DNA of 64,000 nucleotides, from the NCBI RefSeq assembly GCF_910588715.1, contig NZ_CAJURG010000001.1:340263-404262 (forward strand), written 5' to 3'. This DNA comes from an uncultured Clostridium sp. (GTDB taxonomy: Bacteria; Bacillota; Clostridia; Clostridiales; Clostridiaceae). The notes under the pieces are model-generated. The model saw only the letters and a program-made list of their open reading frames with translations. It searched no databases and was not told the origin of the DNA. Every line of letters starts with the position of its first letter. Position 1 is the first letter of the stretch. Shown here in pieces: positions 35,546-44,456 of this stretch. Both the position numbers and the translations under genes were made by a program.

Positions 35546-36553
35546 TTATTCTTCCCCCTTTATTGGTGATTTAACTTTTGGTGCATTTTCATGACATAAC
35601 CAACATGCTGATTTATGACCTTTAGCTATATCAAATAATGGTGGCTGTTTTTCCTTACATATCTTCATAGCATAATCACATCTTGCTGTAAATGGACATC
35701 CAACTGGAGGTTTTAATAAATCAGGTGGTTGTCCTTCTATTGGAATCAATTTTTCTTTTAATTCACTCTTTGGATTAGGAACACTTCTTAATAATCCCCA
35801 TGTATATGGGTGCTTACTACGATAAAAAATATCTTCAGTAGTTCCCTCTTCAATAATAAGTCCACCATACATTACATTAATTCTTGAACATAAATCAGCA
35901 ACAACTCCAAGATCATGTGTGATTAAGATGATTGATGTATCTAACTTTTCTTTTAAATCTTTCATTAAATCTAAAATTTGTGCTTGAATAGTAACATCTA
36001 ATGCCGTAGTAGGCTCATCTGCAATTATAAGTTTTGGTTCACATATTAAACTCATTGCAATCATAACTCTTTGTCTCATACCACCTGAAAATTCATGTGG
36101 ATATTGTTTTAATCTCTTTTCTGGGCTTGGTATTCCTACCATATCAAGCATTTTAATAGCTTTTTCTCTAGCTTCCTTTTTAGAAATCTTTTTATGCTTA
36201 ATTAAATGCTCTGTTAATTGCTCTCCTATTGTAAACAATGGGTTTAATGATGTCATAGGATCTTGAAAGATCATTGACATATCATTTCCTCTTATTGTCT
36301 GCATTAATTTTTCATTAGGATTAGTTAAATCCATATCATTAAATTTTATAGTTTCAACTTCTATTTTTGCATTTTCACCTAGTAATCTCATTATTGTCAT
36401 CATTGTTACAGATTTACCACATCCAGATTCACCAACAATTCCAAGGGCTTCACCTTTATTTAAATGAAAGGATACACCCCTAACAGATTGAACATCACCG
36501 ATGTGAGTCTTAAATGATGTTTTCAAATTTTTAACTTCTAATAACTTATTCAT
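35546..36553 (-). CDS. oppD: Oligopeptide ABC transporter, ATP-binding protein OppD
   Basis: The second ATPase subunit of the peptide importer, 335 residues. Walker A is GIVGESGCGKSVTM, the Q-loop MIFQDPMTSLNPLF, the signature FSGGMRQRVMIAM and Walker B LIIADEPTTALDV. The C-terminal oligo_HPY part carries GCPFTARCDYAMKIC and a C-terminal CWLCHEN with further cysteines. Upstream GGGGAG supports the start. Gene order and pairing with OppF fit the standard opp system. Confidence 0.94.
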   Translation of the reverse strand: MNKLLEVKNLKTSFKTHIGDVQSVRGVSFHLNKGEALGIVGESGCGKSVTMMTIMRLLGENAKIEVETIKFNDMDLTNPNEKLMQTIRGNDMSMIFQDPMTSLNPLFTIGEQLTEHLIKHKKISKKEAREKAIKMLDMVGIPSPEKRLKQYPHEFSGGMRQRVMIAMSLICEPKLIIADEPTTALDVTIQAQILDLMKDLKEKLDTSIILITHDLGVVADLCSRINVMYGGLIIEEGTTEDIFYRSKHPYTWGLLRSVPNPKSELKEKLIPIEGQPPDLLKPPVGCPFTARCDYAMKICKEKQPPLFDIAKGHKSACWLCHENAPKVKSPIKGEE

Positions 36554-36565
36554 ATGTTTCTCCCC

Positions 36566-37534
36566 CTATTTTTGATGCTTAGGATCTAAAGCTTCAGTTA
36601 AACCATCACCAAATAAATTAAAGGCTAAAATAATTAAACAAATCATAGCAGCTGGAAATAAAAGCTGATATGGTTGAGTTGTTAATAATCCTTTAGCATC
36701 ATTTGCTAATGTTCCTAAAGATGCTAGTGGTGCATTTAGACCTAAACCAATATAACTTAAAAATGCTTCAGTAAATATAGCTGAAGGTACAAATAATGTC
36801 ATTGTAACTATAATTGATCCTAAACAATTAGGAATTAAATGCTTTAATAAAATTCTTTTCTTAGAAGCTCCTAAAGTTTTAGCAGCTAAAACAAATTCCT
36901 GTTGTTTTAATTGAAGTATATCCCCTCTAACTATTCTAGCCATACCAACCCAAGATGAAATTGCCATTGCAACTATAATAGCAAACATTCCTGTTGAACC
37001 TTCCTTTTTTAATACTTCCATTAATAAAACAACATATATTAATGTAGGAATAGAATATAATATATCAACTATTCTCATCATTATATTATCAACTCTTCCA
37101 CCTAAAAATCCTGCAATTCCTCCATATAAAACACCAATTACAAGATTTAATATAGATGCTGCAAATGCAATAATAAGTGAATACCTTGCACCATACATAA
37201 CCCTTACAAATAAATCTCTACCTAAATTATCTGTTCCAAACCAATGTTTAGCATTTGGTAATAAATTTGATGCTGCTTTATCAGTAGATTTATAAGTAAA
37301 TCCAAAAAGTTTTTCAACTAATATAGGACCAAATACTGCAAATGCAATAATTACTACTATCATAACTAATGAAAATAATGCAACTTTATTTGACTTTAAT
37401 CTCCTCCAAGCATTAGCCCAATATCCCACACTTGGCCTTACTATATCATTTGATTTTTTCTCATCTAAACTTAAAGGAGAAAATAACTCACTATCTATAT
37501 TTAAATCTAAATCCCTCATAACCATATTTTTCAA
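36566..37534 (-). CDS. oppC: Oligopeptide ABC transporter, permease OppC
   Basis: An integral membrane subunit of the peptide importer, 322 residues, with an N-terminal OppC_N cytosolic segment and about six membrane helices. The coupling loop EAA motif DILQLKQQEFVLAAKTLGAS is complete and contacts the ATPases. The start is a TTG six bases after GGAGAG; an internal ATG three codons later is possible but further from the site. It follows oppB by 16 bases. Confidence 0.93.
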   Translation of the reverse strand: MKNMVMRDLDLNIDSELFSPLSLDEKKSNDIVRPSVGYWANAWRRLKSNKVALFSLVMIVVIIAFAVFGPILVEKLFGFTYKSTDKAASNLLPNAKHWFGTDNLGRDLFVRVMYGARYSLIIAFAASILNLVIGVLYGGIAGFLGGRVDNIMMRIVDILYSIPTLIYVVLLMEVLKKEGSTGMFAIIVAMAISSWVGMARIVRGDILQLKQQEFVLAAKTLGASKKRILLKHLIPNCLGSIIVTMTLFVPSAIFTEAFLSYIGLGLNAPLASLGTLANDAKGLLTTQPYQLLFPAAMICLIILAFNLFGDGLTEALDPKHQK

Positions 37535-37550
37535 TTAACTCTCCCCCTTT

Positions 37551-38468
37551 TTATCCTTCAAGTTTAATTCTTGGATCTACTACTACGTATAATAAATCAA
37601 CTATTAAGTTACAAATAACTATAAATGTGCAATAAAATGCTAATACTCCTAATAAAGCAGTATAATCTCTGTTAGTTATTGTTAAAGTAAATTCATTACC
37701 AAGTCCTGCTATAGCAAATATTTTTTCAACAACGAAAGAACCTGTTAATACTCCTGCTGTTAAAGGCCCCAAATATGTTACTACAGGAATTAAAGAATTT
37801 CTTAAGGCATGTTTAAATATTATCTTTGAGCCACTTAACCCCTTAGCTTTTGCTGTTCTTATATAATCTGATTTTAAAACATCTATTAGTTTATTTCTTG
37901 TTAACCTTGTTATAAATGCCATAGAACTTCCTGATAAAGCTATTACAGGCATTATATAATTTGAAGGATTACTAAGACCTGTTGCCCCTACTACTTTTAA
38001 TTTTACTGTAAATATAAATATTAATAACGAACCAATTACAAAGCTAGGTATAGTAATACCAAGAGTGGCTATTATCATACATATTCTATCTGGCCACTTA
38101 TCTGCATTTAATGCTGCCACTACTCCTAATAAAATACCAACTACTACAGAAACTACAATTGCAACTGCTCCAACTTGTGCTGATTTTGGAAATCCATTTT
38201 TTATAGTATCAATAACTTGTCTACCTTTATATTTCATAGATTCTCCAAAGTTTCCCTTTAATAAACCTTTCATATAGATAACATATTGTTCTCCTACTGG
38301 TTTATCTAATCCATATTTTTCATTTAAAACTTCTTTCATTTGAGGTGTTATTTTTTCACCTTCAAAAGGACCCCCTGGCATTATTCTTACAAGAAAAAAT
38401 ACAATTGTAATAACTGCCCAAATTGTAACTATACTAGTTAAAATTCTTTTTCCAATATACTTTAGCAT
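37551..38468 (-). CDS. oppB: Oligopeptide ABC transporter, permease OppB
   Basis: First gene of the opp operon. The 305-residue membrane protein has the N-terminal OppB segment IGKRILTSIVTIWAVITIVF, six membrane helices in all, and the EAA coupling loop DVLKSDYIRTAKAKGLSGSK. A consensus-like promoter lies 54 bases upstream. GGGGGTTG precedes the ATG. With OppC it forms the translocation pore. Confidence 0.93.
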   Translation of the reverse strand: MLKYIGKRILTSIVTIWAVITIVFFLVRIMPGGPFEGEKITPQMKEVLNEKYGLDKPVGEQYVIYMKGLLKGNFGESMKYKGRQVIDTIKNGFPKSAQVGAVAIVVSVVVGILLGVVAALNADKWPDRICMIIATLGITIPSFVIGSLLIFIFTVKLKVVGATGLSNPSNYIMPVIALSGSSMAFITRLTRNKLIDVLKSDYIRTAKAKGLSGSKIIFKHALRNSLIPVVTYLGPLTAGVLTGSFVVEKIFAIAGLGNEFTLTITNRDYTALLGVLAFYCTFIVICNLIVDLLYVVVDPRIKLEG

Positions 38469-38521
38469 TTGTATACAACCCCCATCTCATTTTCAACGCT
38501 AAATGTTAATATTTTACATTT

Positions 38522-38549
38522 ATTATAATACATAATATTTATTTGTCAA
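38522..38549 (-). promoter_or_regulatory. Sigma-A promoter of oppBCDFA
   Basis: TTGACA (38544-38549) and TATAAT (38522-38527), read on the minus strand, are 16 bases apart and both hexamers are perfect consensus. Confidence 0.85.
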
Positions 38550-38822
38550 AATATATTAATAATTTTTTTGAATATTATTAATATATTATCAATATAATAT
38601 AGAATTTATTAATAATTTATTTAATAATTATAATCTCTATATATAACGTTTACATATAGTATTTTAGCTACTTTATAAATTTACTTACAAAAAATTTTGT
38701 AGAAACGTTTATTTACAAATTATGTAAATAAATTGATAATATATAAATTTAAAAAATGTGATTACAAACGGACATTTTAAATAATTTATACTTCTATAGA
38801 AAGACATTTTTTACAATAAAAA
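38550..38822. other. Non-coding AT-rich region upstream of the opp operon
   Basis: No ORF is supported here. Visible are an inverted repeat TTTATTTAC (38708-38716) / GTAAATAAA (38724-38732) with a 7-base spacer, two copies of AACGTTTA (38645-38652 and 38704-38711), and two GACATTTT motifs (38771-38778 and 38803-38810). The position upstream of the opp promoter suits regulatory sites, but no known regulator consensus (CodY, CcpA) is matched well. Confidence 0.4.
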
Positions 38823-38857
38823 AAGTATATACTATTAATAAATAATAATATATACTT
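38823..38857 (-). terminator. Intrinsic terminator after the aminotransferase
   Basis: AAGTATATA pairs with TATATACTT across a 17-base loop; a run of A on the plus strand gives a U tract on the minus-strand transcript. Confidence 0.65.
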
Positions 38858-38862
38858 CAATA

Positions 38863-39999
38863 TTATTTAAACTTCGCAATAAACTTTTCTATTCTTTTTA
38901 ACCCTTCTACCAACTCATCATCAGAATAACAATATGATAATCTTAAATATCCTTCCCCTCCTATACCAAATGCACTTCCAGGTACACAAGCAACCTTTTC
39001 TTCATGTAATAATCTTAATGCAAATTCCTCTGAAGGTATATTAAATTTTCTTATTGATGGAAAAACATAAAATGCGCCTTTTGGAGTAACAACATCTAAG
39101 CCCATACTTTTAAGTTTATTAACAACAAAATCCCTTCTTTTATTAAATACTTCCTTCATGTGAATTACATCATCAAGACCATATTTTAATCCATTATATA
39201 CACCCCATTGACAAATAGAAGGAGCACAAGATACATTATATTGATGAACTTTTATAATTTCATTCATTAACTTCTCACAACAAGCATAATAACCAACTCT
39301 TAGTCCAGTCATTGAAAACATTTTTGAAAATCCACCTACATAAATTATTTTATCTTTAATTTCCTTACATTGAGCAACACTATAATAATCATCATAACAT
39401 AAAGATTCATATATCTCGTCTGTAATTACTATTAAATCATTTTCTTTAATTAAATTTACTAACTCCTCTTTTTCATCCTTTAATAATATTGCACCAGTTG
39501 GATTGCTTGGTAAAGATAATACTAAATACTTTACACCTAGAGTATTTATTTTATTTTTTATATCTTCTATATTGATTTTAAATTCACTATTTAGTGAATA
39601 ATTTACTACATTTCCTCCTAATATTGTAACTATACTTTCATATGCTGGATATGCTGGTGTTGGAATTAAAACATTATCACCTTTATTTAGTAACGCCGTA
39701 AAAATATTAAATAAAGCCTCACTACCACCAACAGTGATACAAATTTCATCTGCTTTATAATAAATATCTCTATTTAATAAATATCTACTTATTTCTTCTC
39801 TTAATTCAATTATACCTAAATTACTTGTATAGGTAGTCTTATTATCTCTTATTGCTTTTATTAACCCCTCTTCAATAGCTAATGGTAATTTAAAATCCGG
39901 CTGACCTAAAGTTAATGAAATTGCTCCATCAACCTTTTGTACTTCATTATAAAATCTTCTAATTCCTGATATTTTAACATTACTTAAATTCTCATTCAT
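38863..39999 (-). CDS. PLP-dependent class I aminotransferase (PatA/DapX-like candidate)
   Basis: The 378-residue protein is a fold-type I aminotransferase. The PLP lysine is in VGGFSKMFSMTGLRVGYY, with SLPSNPTGAIL and VITDEIYESLCYDD before it and the C-terminal arginine in GEGYLRLSYCYS. The family includes aspartate aminotransferases and PatA, the N-acetyl-L,L-DAP aminotransferase. Divergent placement next to dapH makes the DAP-pathway role a reasonable inference: it would aminate the acetylated keto product of DapH. General aspartate or alanine aminotransferase activity is the alternative. Confidence 0.82.
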   Translation of the reverse strand: MNENLSNVKISGIRRFYNEVQKVDGAISLTLGQPDFKLPLAIEEGLIKAIRDNKTTYTSNLGIIELREEISRYLLNRDIYYKADEICITVGGSEALFNIFTALLNKGDNVLIPTPAYPAYESIVTILGGNVVNYSLNSEFKINIEDIKNKINTLGVKYLVLSLPSNPTGAILLKDEKEELVNLIKENDLIVITDEIYESLCYDDYYSVAQCKEIKDKIIYVGGFSKMFSMTGLRVGYYACCEKLMNEIIKVHQYNVSCAPSICQWGVYNGLKYGLDDVIHMKEVFNKRRDFVVNKLKSMGLDVVTPKGAFYVFPSIRKFNIPSEEFALRLLHEEKVACVPGSAFGIGGEGYLRLSYCYSDDELVEGLKRIEKFIAKFK

Positions 40000-40105
40000 T
40001 TTTATTTCTCACCTCAATTTATTATTTATGGCAATTTAATCTTAGATAATTTTATAGCAAATATACCATTCAGTAAAGTTTTTTCTACTATTTTACTATT
40101 GTCTC

Positions 40106-40134
40106 TTTAAAATAAACAATAATTCTATTATAAT
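40106..40134 (+). promoter_or_regulatory. Sigma-A promoter of dapH
   Basis: TTTAAA (40106-40111) and TATAAT (40129-40134) are separated by 17 bases; the -35 is one to two bases off consensus. Confidence 0.6.
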
Positions 40135-40183
40135 ATAAATGCTTAAATAAAAAAATTTGGGCTTAGTAAGAAAGGATGATTTT

Positions 40184-40894
40184 ATGAATTATAATTTAAC
40201 TGATCCATATGAAATCGCAAGATTTATTAAAGAATCAAAGAAAACAACTCCAGTAAAAGTATATGTTAATGGAGATTTAAGAGAAGCTTCGCTAGATAAT
40301 ATTGAATATTATGGAGATAATAATTTTTACATATTATTTGGAGAAAGTGATATAATCACTGAAATAATATTAGAAAATAAACACAAAATAAACTCTTTTA
40401 GAGTTGAAAATGATAGAAGAAATTCAGCTATACCAATGTTAGATCTTTTATCAATAGATGCAAGAATTGAACCAGGTGCAATAATTAGAGATAGAGTATC
40501 AATTGGTAAAAATGCAGTTATCATGATGGGTGCTGTAATAAATATAGGTGCTGAAATCGGTGAAGGTACTATGGTAGATATGAATGCAGTAATTGGTGCT
40601 AGAGGACAATTAGGTAAAAGAGTTCACTTAGGTGCTGGTGCTGTTGTTGCTGGTGTTTTAGAACCACCAAGTAAAGAACCTTGCCAAATTGGTGATGATG
40701 CTCTTATAGGCGCTAATGCAGTTATATTAGAAGGTGTAAAAATAGGTGCTGGCGCTGTTGTTGCAGCAGGTTCTGTTGTTACTGAAGATGTTCCAGCTGG
40801 TGTCGTTGTTGCTGGTTCACCTGCAAAGATAATTAAAGCTGTTGATGACAAAACAAAAGATAAGACACAAATATTAGAAGATTTAAGAAAATAA
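40184..40894 (+). CDS. dapH: Tetrahydrodipicolinate N-acetyltransferase
   Basis: DapH (also called DapD in some annotations) acetylates tetrahydrodipicolinate in the acetylase variant of the DAP pathway used by many Firmicutes. From the ATG at 40184 (MNYNLTDPYEIARFIKESK) the protein has 236 residues, with an N-terminal DapH_N domain and a left-handed beta helix of hexapeptide repeats (IRDRVSIGKNAVIMMGAVIN onward) including the LEPPSKEPCQIGDDALIGAN loop characteristic of DapH. AAAGGATG lies eight bases upstream; the frame extends nine codons earlier without a good site. It has its own promoter and terminator. Confidence 0.94.
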   Translation: MNYNLTDPYEIARFIKESKKTTPVKVYVNGDLREASLDNIEYYGDNNFYILFGESDIITEIILENKHKINSFRVENDRRNSAIPMLDLLSIDARIEPGAIIRDRVSIGKNAVIMMGAVINIGAEIGEGTMVDMNAVIGARGQLGKRVHLGAGAVVAGVLEPPSKEPCQIGDDALIGANAVILEGVKIGAGAVVAAGSVVTEDVPAGVVVAGSPAKIIKAVDDKTKDKTQILEDLRK

Positions 40895-40920
40895 AAAAAC
40901 TCCCAATTGGGAGTTTTTTT
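40893..40920. terminator. Bidirectional terminator after dapH
   Basis: A 28-base perfect palindrome with arms AAAAAAACTCCCAA and TTGGGAGTTTTTTT lies between the convergent dapH and SSB-like genes. Confidence 0.9.
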
Positions 40921-40934
40921 ATTTTTATTATATG

Positions 40935-41603
40935 CTATACTGCACCTTCTTCATGATTAGTAGTAGCATCATGATTAGCTTCCTCTACAGAAACCTTTTC
41001 CATTTTAGAAATTGATACTTCATAAGCAACCTTTTTAACTACTTCAGTTTCGCTTATCTTCTTTTGGTATTCTCTACTTTGTAGTCTTCCCCATACTCTA
41101 ATATTATCACCAACTTCTAATGTTTGGCAGAATCTTGAGTTTCTACCCCATGCAATTGTTGGAATATAATCTGATTTATTATAAGCTCTATTTACTGCTA
41201 ATAATACATCTGCAATTTCTCTTCCAAATGGTGTTTTTCTGTATACTGGTTCTTTACAAATATAACCATCTAAGAAAATTTCATTTGGGTTTTTACTTTT
41301 TTCTATGCATGGTTCTATGTTTCTAGCAAATACTGTTAATATTAACTTATTTGCACCATCTACAAATTTATTATAAGATCTTAATTGACCTAAAACCACT
41401 ATTTCTTTACCTATAGATAAGTCCATATTGCTAATAAGTCTTTCAGATACTGTAATATTTAATAAATCTACAGAATCGCTTAATCTTGTTACCTCCATTA
41501 AGAAAGTATAAAAACCTTCCCCATACATTTCGTGGCTAAATTCCATACCACTTACAACTTTTCCTTCAAGATAAATCTTGTTATTTAACATCAAATTGTC
41601 CAT
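40935..41603 (-). CDS. SSB-like protein with two OB folds
   Basis: The 222-residue protein appears to have two single-strand-binding OB folds: residues about 7-100 (NKIYLEGKVVSGMEFSHEM, with an IVVLGQLRSYNKFVDGANKL loop) and about 107-200 (EIFLDGYICKEPVYRKTPFGREI, then AVNRAYNKSDYIPTIAWGRN). The second half resembles clostridial SSB-family proteins. The last 20 residues are acidic, though without the usual DxxF tip seen in true SSB. It is a likely accessory DNA-binding protein, not the main SSB. AGGGGTAAAG precedes the ATG. Confidence 0.78.
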   Translation of the reverse strand: MDNLMLNNKIYLEGKVVSGMEFSHEMYGEGFYTFLMEVTRLSDSVDLLNITVSERLISNMDLSIGKEIVVLGQLRSYNKFVDGANKLILTVFARNIEPCIEKSKNPNEIFLDGYICKEPVYRKTPFGREIADVLLAVNRAYNKSDYIPTIAWGRNSRFCQTLEVGDNIRVWGRLQSREYQKKISETEVVKKVAYEVSISKMEKVSVEEANHDATTNHEEGAV

Positions 41604-41719
41604 CTTTACCCCTCTCTCCCTTAGTAATTAATAAAATTTCTTTTTGCTTTTATAAAAATATCAAGGATTATTTCCATTATAATACAAAAACCTCATAACT
41701 TTCAATATTTTTCTAATAT

Positions 41720-42478
41720 TTATTTTTGAATTTGTTCACCTTTTTCATCAATATAGTAATTACTATCATAAATAAGCTGATTTACAGTAACAAATTCATA
41801 TCCTTCATCAGTTAAATTAGTAATAATCTTCTTTAAATTTTCAGGTGTATACTTTGCATTATTATGAAAAAGAACTATTGATCCAGGTTTAATATTTTTT
41901 ATTACTCTATTAAACTCAACTTCTGCTCCAGATTCTTTATAATCTATAGAATCAACATCCCATTGAATACATTCATATCCTAAACTTCTAACATACTCTA
42001 AAGCATCTTCATTATAATCTCCACTTGGAAATCTAAATAATTTTATTTCATTACCAGTTGCAGCATAAACAATATCCTCTGTCTTTTTTATTTCATCTGC
42101 CATTCTTTCGTGGCTAATCTTAGTAAAACTTGGATGAATATAACTATGATTACCTATCGAATGACCGCCTTCATTTATTTTCATAAGCTTTTCCCTATTT
42201 TCGTCCGAATAATTTACCCATCCGCCCATAATAAAAAATGTAGCTTTTGCATTATTTTCATTTAAAACATCCAATATATCATATATGTATTCATTTTCTG
42301 CCCAATTTACATCAAATGTTAATGCAACTTTCTTTTCTTCAGTTGAAACTCTATATATTGGCAACTTTTTTCCCTCGCTAGCTATAGTATTTTCAACTTT
42401 ACCACTATAAACTAAAGATATAATAACAACCATAAAGAGTATAAAAATATTAATATTTATTTTTTTTAGAACTTTCAT
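41720..42478 (-). CDS. Polysaccharide deacetylase, PdaB-like
   Basis: The 252-residue protein has an N-terminal membrane segment (about 8-25) and then a NodB deacetylase domain. The catalytic base motif reads LTFDVNWAEN (D56), where most NodB enzymes have TFDDG; metal ligands H111 and H115 are in NHSYIHPSF, and LFRFPSGDYNED forms the next motif. Replacement of the second Asp is typical of the sporulation PdaB/YlxY branch, which is involved in spore cortex or envelope maturation. Whether the enzyme deacetylates is therefore uncertain. It is monocistronic. Confidence 0.84.
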   Translation of the reverse strand: MKVLKKININIFILFMVVIISLVYSGKVENTIASEGKKLPIYRVSTEEKKVALTFDVNWAENEYIYDILDVLNENNAKATFFIMGGWVNYSDENREKLMKINEGGHSIGNHSYIHPSFTKISHERMADEIKKTEDIVYAATGNEIKLFRFPSGDYNEDALEYVRSLGYECIQWDVDSIDYKESGAEVEFNRVIKNIKPGSIVLFHNNAKYTPENLKKIITNLTDEGYEFVTVNQLIYDSNYYIDEKGEQIQK

Positions 42479-42604
42479 TCCCTTGCTCCTAAACTTAATT
42501 TTTATTAATTTATATTCTTAGTTTATAATATTATTACTACAATAATCACATCTAGCAAATTTTATGTTATAATTAATTAGACACTTTCATATTGGAGGTT
42601 TAAT

Positions 42605-43138
42605 ATGTACGAAAATTCGGCTGAATTAGCAGAAAATAAGCTTTTAGTGCTATATGTTATAAAATCATTAAAACAAGCTATTTCTAAAACACAATTAACT
42701 GAAATAATTCTTGAAAATAATTTTATTAATTATTTTACACTTCAACAATATATTAGTGAATTAGAAGCTTCGGAATTTGTTGAATATATTGAAAAAAACA
42801 ACAAAAAACTAATAACTCTAACTATTAAAGGAGAAAATGTTCTCTCAATATTTAATGATAGAATTTCTCCAATAAAAAGAGATATAATTAATAATTATAT
42901 CTCTAAAGCGATAGATAATATAAAAAAAGAATTAACCATTTATAGTGATTATACTATAGAAAATAACAGCTCTTTTGTTGTTAATTTAAAAGCTCTTGAA
43001 GATGAACTATTGCTTATAGATCTAAAAATCTCTGTTCCAACTAAAAAACAAGCAACTTCACTTTGTAGTAGATGGAAGGAAAATCCATCAGATATTTATA
43101 CAAAAATAGTTCAAGTACTTTTTTCTGATGAAAATTAA
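42605..43138 (+). CDS. DUF4364-family protein (winged-helix-like)
   Basis: The 177-residue protein begins NSAELAENKLLVLYVIKSLKQ and continues with a winged-helix DNA-binding pattern (LTEIILENNFINYFTLQQYIS, then VEYIEKNNKKLITLTIKGE as the wing). DUF4364 is widespread in Clostridia and considered a likely transcription regulator. The C-terminal half is an alpha/beta domain of unknown role. The stop shares bases with the convergent beta-propeller gene. AGGAGG precedes the ATG. Confidence 0.8.
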   Translation: MYENSAELAENKLLVLYVIKSLKQAISKTQLTEIILENNFINYFTLQQYISELEASEFVEYIEKNNKKLITLTIKGENVLSIFNDRISPIKRDIINNYISKAIDNIKKELTIYSDYTIENNSSFVVNLKALEDELLLIDLKISVPTKKQATSLCSRWKENPSDIYTKIVQVLFSDEN

Positions 43139-44010
43139 AATAAAATCATAGCATTGGGTTCTGACTCGATTGCTATGATTTTTTTTAATTTATTATCTTC
43201 AACAACAATCAAGCGTCCTTTTAAATAATCCCCTATATAAATTTTATTATCTTTCTTTAATATTCCTTTTGGCATTCCACCTATATATATGGTTTTAACT
43301 ACTTTAAACATATTTTTATCTACTATACTTATGCTACCTTCAGTAAAATTTGAAACATAAATATTTAATTCATCCTCAAACAAGTCAATAGGAGAAGTTC
43401 CTACTTTAATTCTTGCCACCCTATTAAATGTTTCTATAGAAAATATGTCTAAGTAACCATTATCATCACTGCCTAAGTAACTTTCACATATATATATACT
43501 TTTATTATCATTTGACACTTTTACTTTTGTAGGATATTCCGGAGTTAAGAGGGTTTTAACAATTTGATAATTTTCTAAATTTATAACCTTAGTGCAATTT
43601 TCTTCTAAATTTGATACAAATAATAATTCTTTATTATCACAATAATCAATGCTATGAGGCCAATTTCCAGTTTTAAGCTCCCATAACATTCTATTTTGAT
43701 TTAAATCATAAGCAACTACAGCATTTGCTTCTCCACAAATTGTATATACTTGATCCCTCACTTTAACTAAATCATTAGGCTTAGGTCCAATTTTAATATT
43801 TCTTACTTCTTCAAAAGTATCTAATGAAAAAATAGATATAGAGTCACTATAATTATTAGCAGTTATAATTTCATCATCATACTTTCTTATTCCATGGGGT
43901 CCAACTGGATTTTTAGATAAATTAAATAATATTTTTTCTACCCCAAATGTATCTAAATCAATTTTAGAAAGTGAATCTGCACCAGTATTGCATAAAACTA
44001 TATAACTCAT
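43135..44010 (-). CDS. YVTN/YncE-type beta-propeller protein
   Basis: The 291-residue protein is built of repeated propeller blades, each with an x-I-S-I-x-D/S-x-x-T/N-F pattern (SISIFSLDTFEEVRNIKIG, GYLDIFSIETFNRVARIKVG, GSISIVDKNMFKVVKTIYIG). About seven repeats fill the whole length. No signal peptide is visible (MSYIVLCNTGADSLSK), so it should be cytoplasmic. YncE-like propellers are ligand or protein binding scaffolds; no enzymatic role is evident. The last codons form part of the terminator of the convergent gene. Confidence 0.8.
   Translation of the reverse strand: MSYIVLCNTGADSLSKIDLDTFGVEKILFNLSKNPVGPHGIRKYDDEIITANNYSDSISIFSLDTFEEVRNIKIGPKPNDLVKVRDQVYTICGEANAVVAYDLNQNRMLWELKTGNWPHSIDYCDNKELLFVSNLEENCTKVINLENYQIVKTLLTPEYPTKVKVSNDNKSIYICESYLGSDDNGYLDIFSIETFNRVARIKVGTSPIDLFEDELNIYVSNFTEGSISIVDKNMFKVVKTIYIGGMPKGILKKDNKIYIGDYLKGRLIVVEDNKLKKIIAIESEPNAMILF
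43142..43182 (+). terminator. Terminator of the DUF4364 gene, inside the end of the convergent gene
   Basis: AAAATCATAGCA pairs with TGCTATGATTTT, followed by further T residues on the plus strand. The sequence also encodes the last dozen residues of the beta-propeller protein on the other strand. Confidence 0.72.
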
Positions 44011-44166
44011 TAAACTTACACCCCCTTAAAACTTCTATGTATTTTAATATATGCAAGTTTCAATAAGTTGGCTACTACTACATTATTTCGTGTTTTTATT
44101 TATTTTTCTACAAATTCAATATATAATTAAATAGTAAAATTTCTTTACTTATAAGGAGGAGTAAAT

Positions 44167-44418
44167 ATGTTTGTTTATAAAACATCTGGAGTATGTTCTA
44201 CAGAAATACATGTAGAAGTTAAAGATAATACTATTGAAAATGTTGAATTTGTAAGAGGATGTCCTGGTAATTTATTTGGGATTTCTGCACTTGTAAAAGG
44301 AATGAATATTGATGAAGCTATTGAAAAATTAAAAGGAATAGATTGTAGGGGAAAAGGAACTTCTTGTCCTGATCAATTATCTAAAGCTTTAATAGAATTT
44401 AAAAGTGCTAATAAATAA
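44167..44418 (+). CDS. TSCPD-domain protein (TIGR03905 type)
   Basis: The 83-residue protein matches the small TSCPD-domain family. It starts MFVYKTSGVCSTEIHVEV, has VRGCPGNLFGISALVKGM in the middle and ends GKGTSCPDQLSKALIEF, with four cysteines that can bind a metal. The TSCPD domain is otherwise found at the C-terminus of vitamin B12-dependent ribonucleotide reductases; these free-standing versions are of unknown role. AAGGAGG precedes the ATG. Confidence 0.88.
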   Translation: MFVYKTSGVCSTEIHVEVKDNTIENVEFVRGCPGNLFGISALVKGMNIDEAIEKLKGIDCRGKGTSCPDQLSKALIEFKSANK

Positions 44419-44421
44419 TAC

Positions 44422-44453
44422 AAAAGAAGACAAGCTCTTACTTGTCTTCTTTT
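44422..44453. terminator. Bidirectional terminator between the TSCPD gene and deoD
   Basis: AAAAGAAGACAAG and its 13-base complement form a perfect stem around a six-base loop between the convergent genes. Confidence 0.88.
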
Positions 44454-44456
44454 ATA

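Noticed and set aside
40624..40851. Minus-strand Ala/Thr/Pro-rich 75-codon ORF opposite dapH
   Set aside because: The bias is produced by the hexapeptide-repeat codons of dapH on the other strand.
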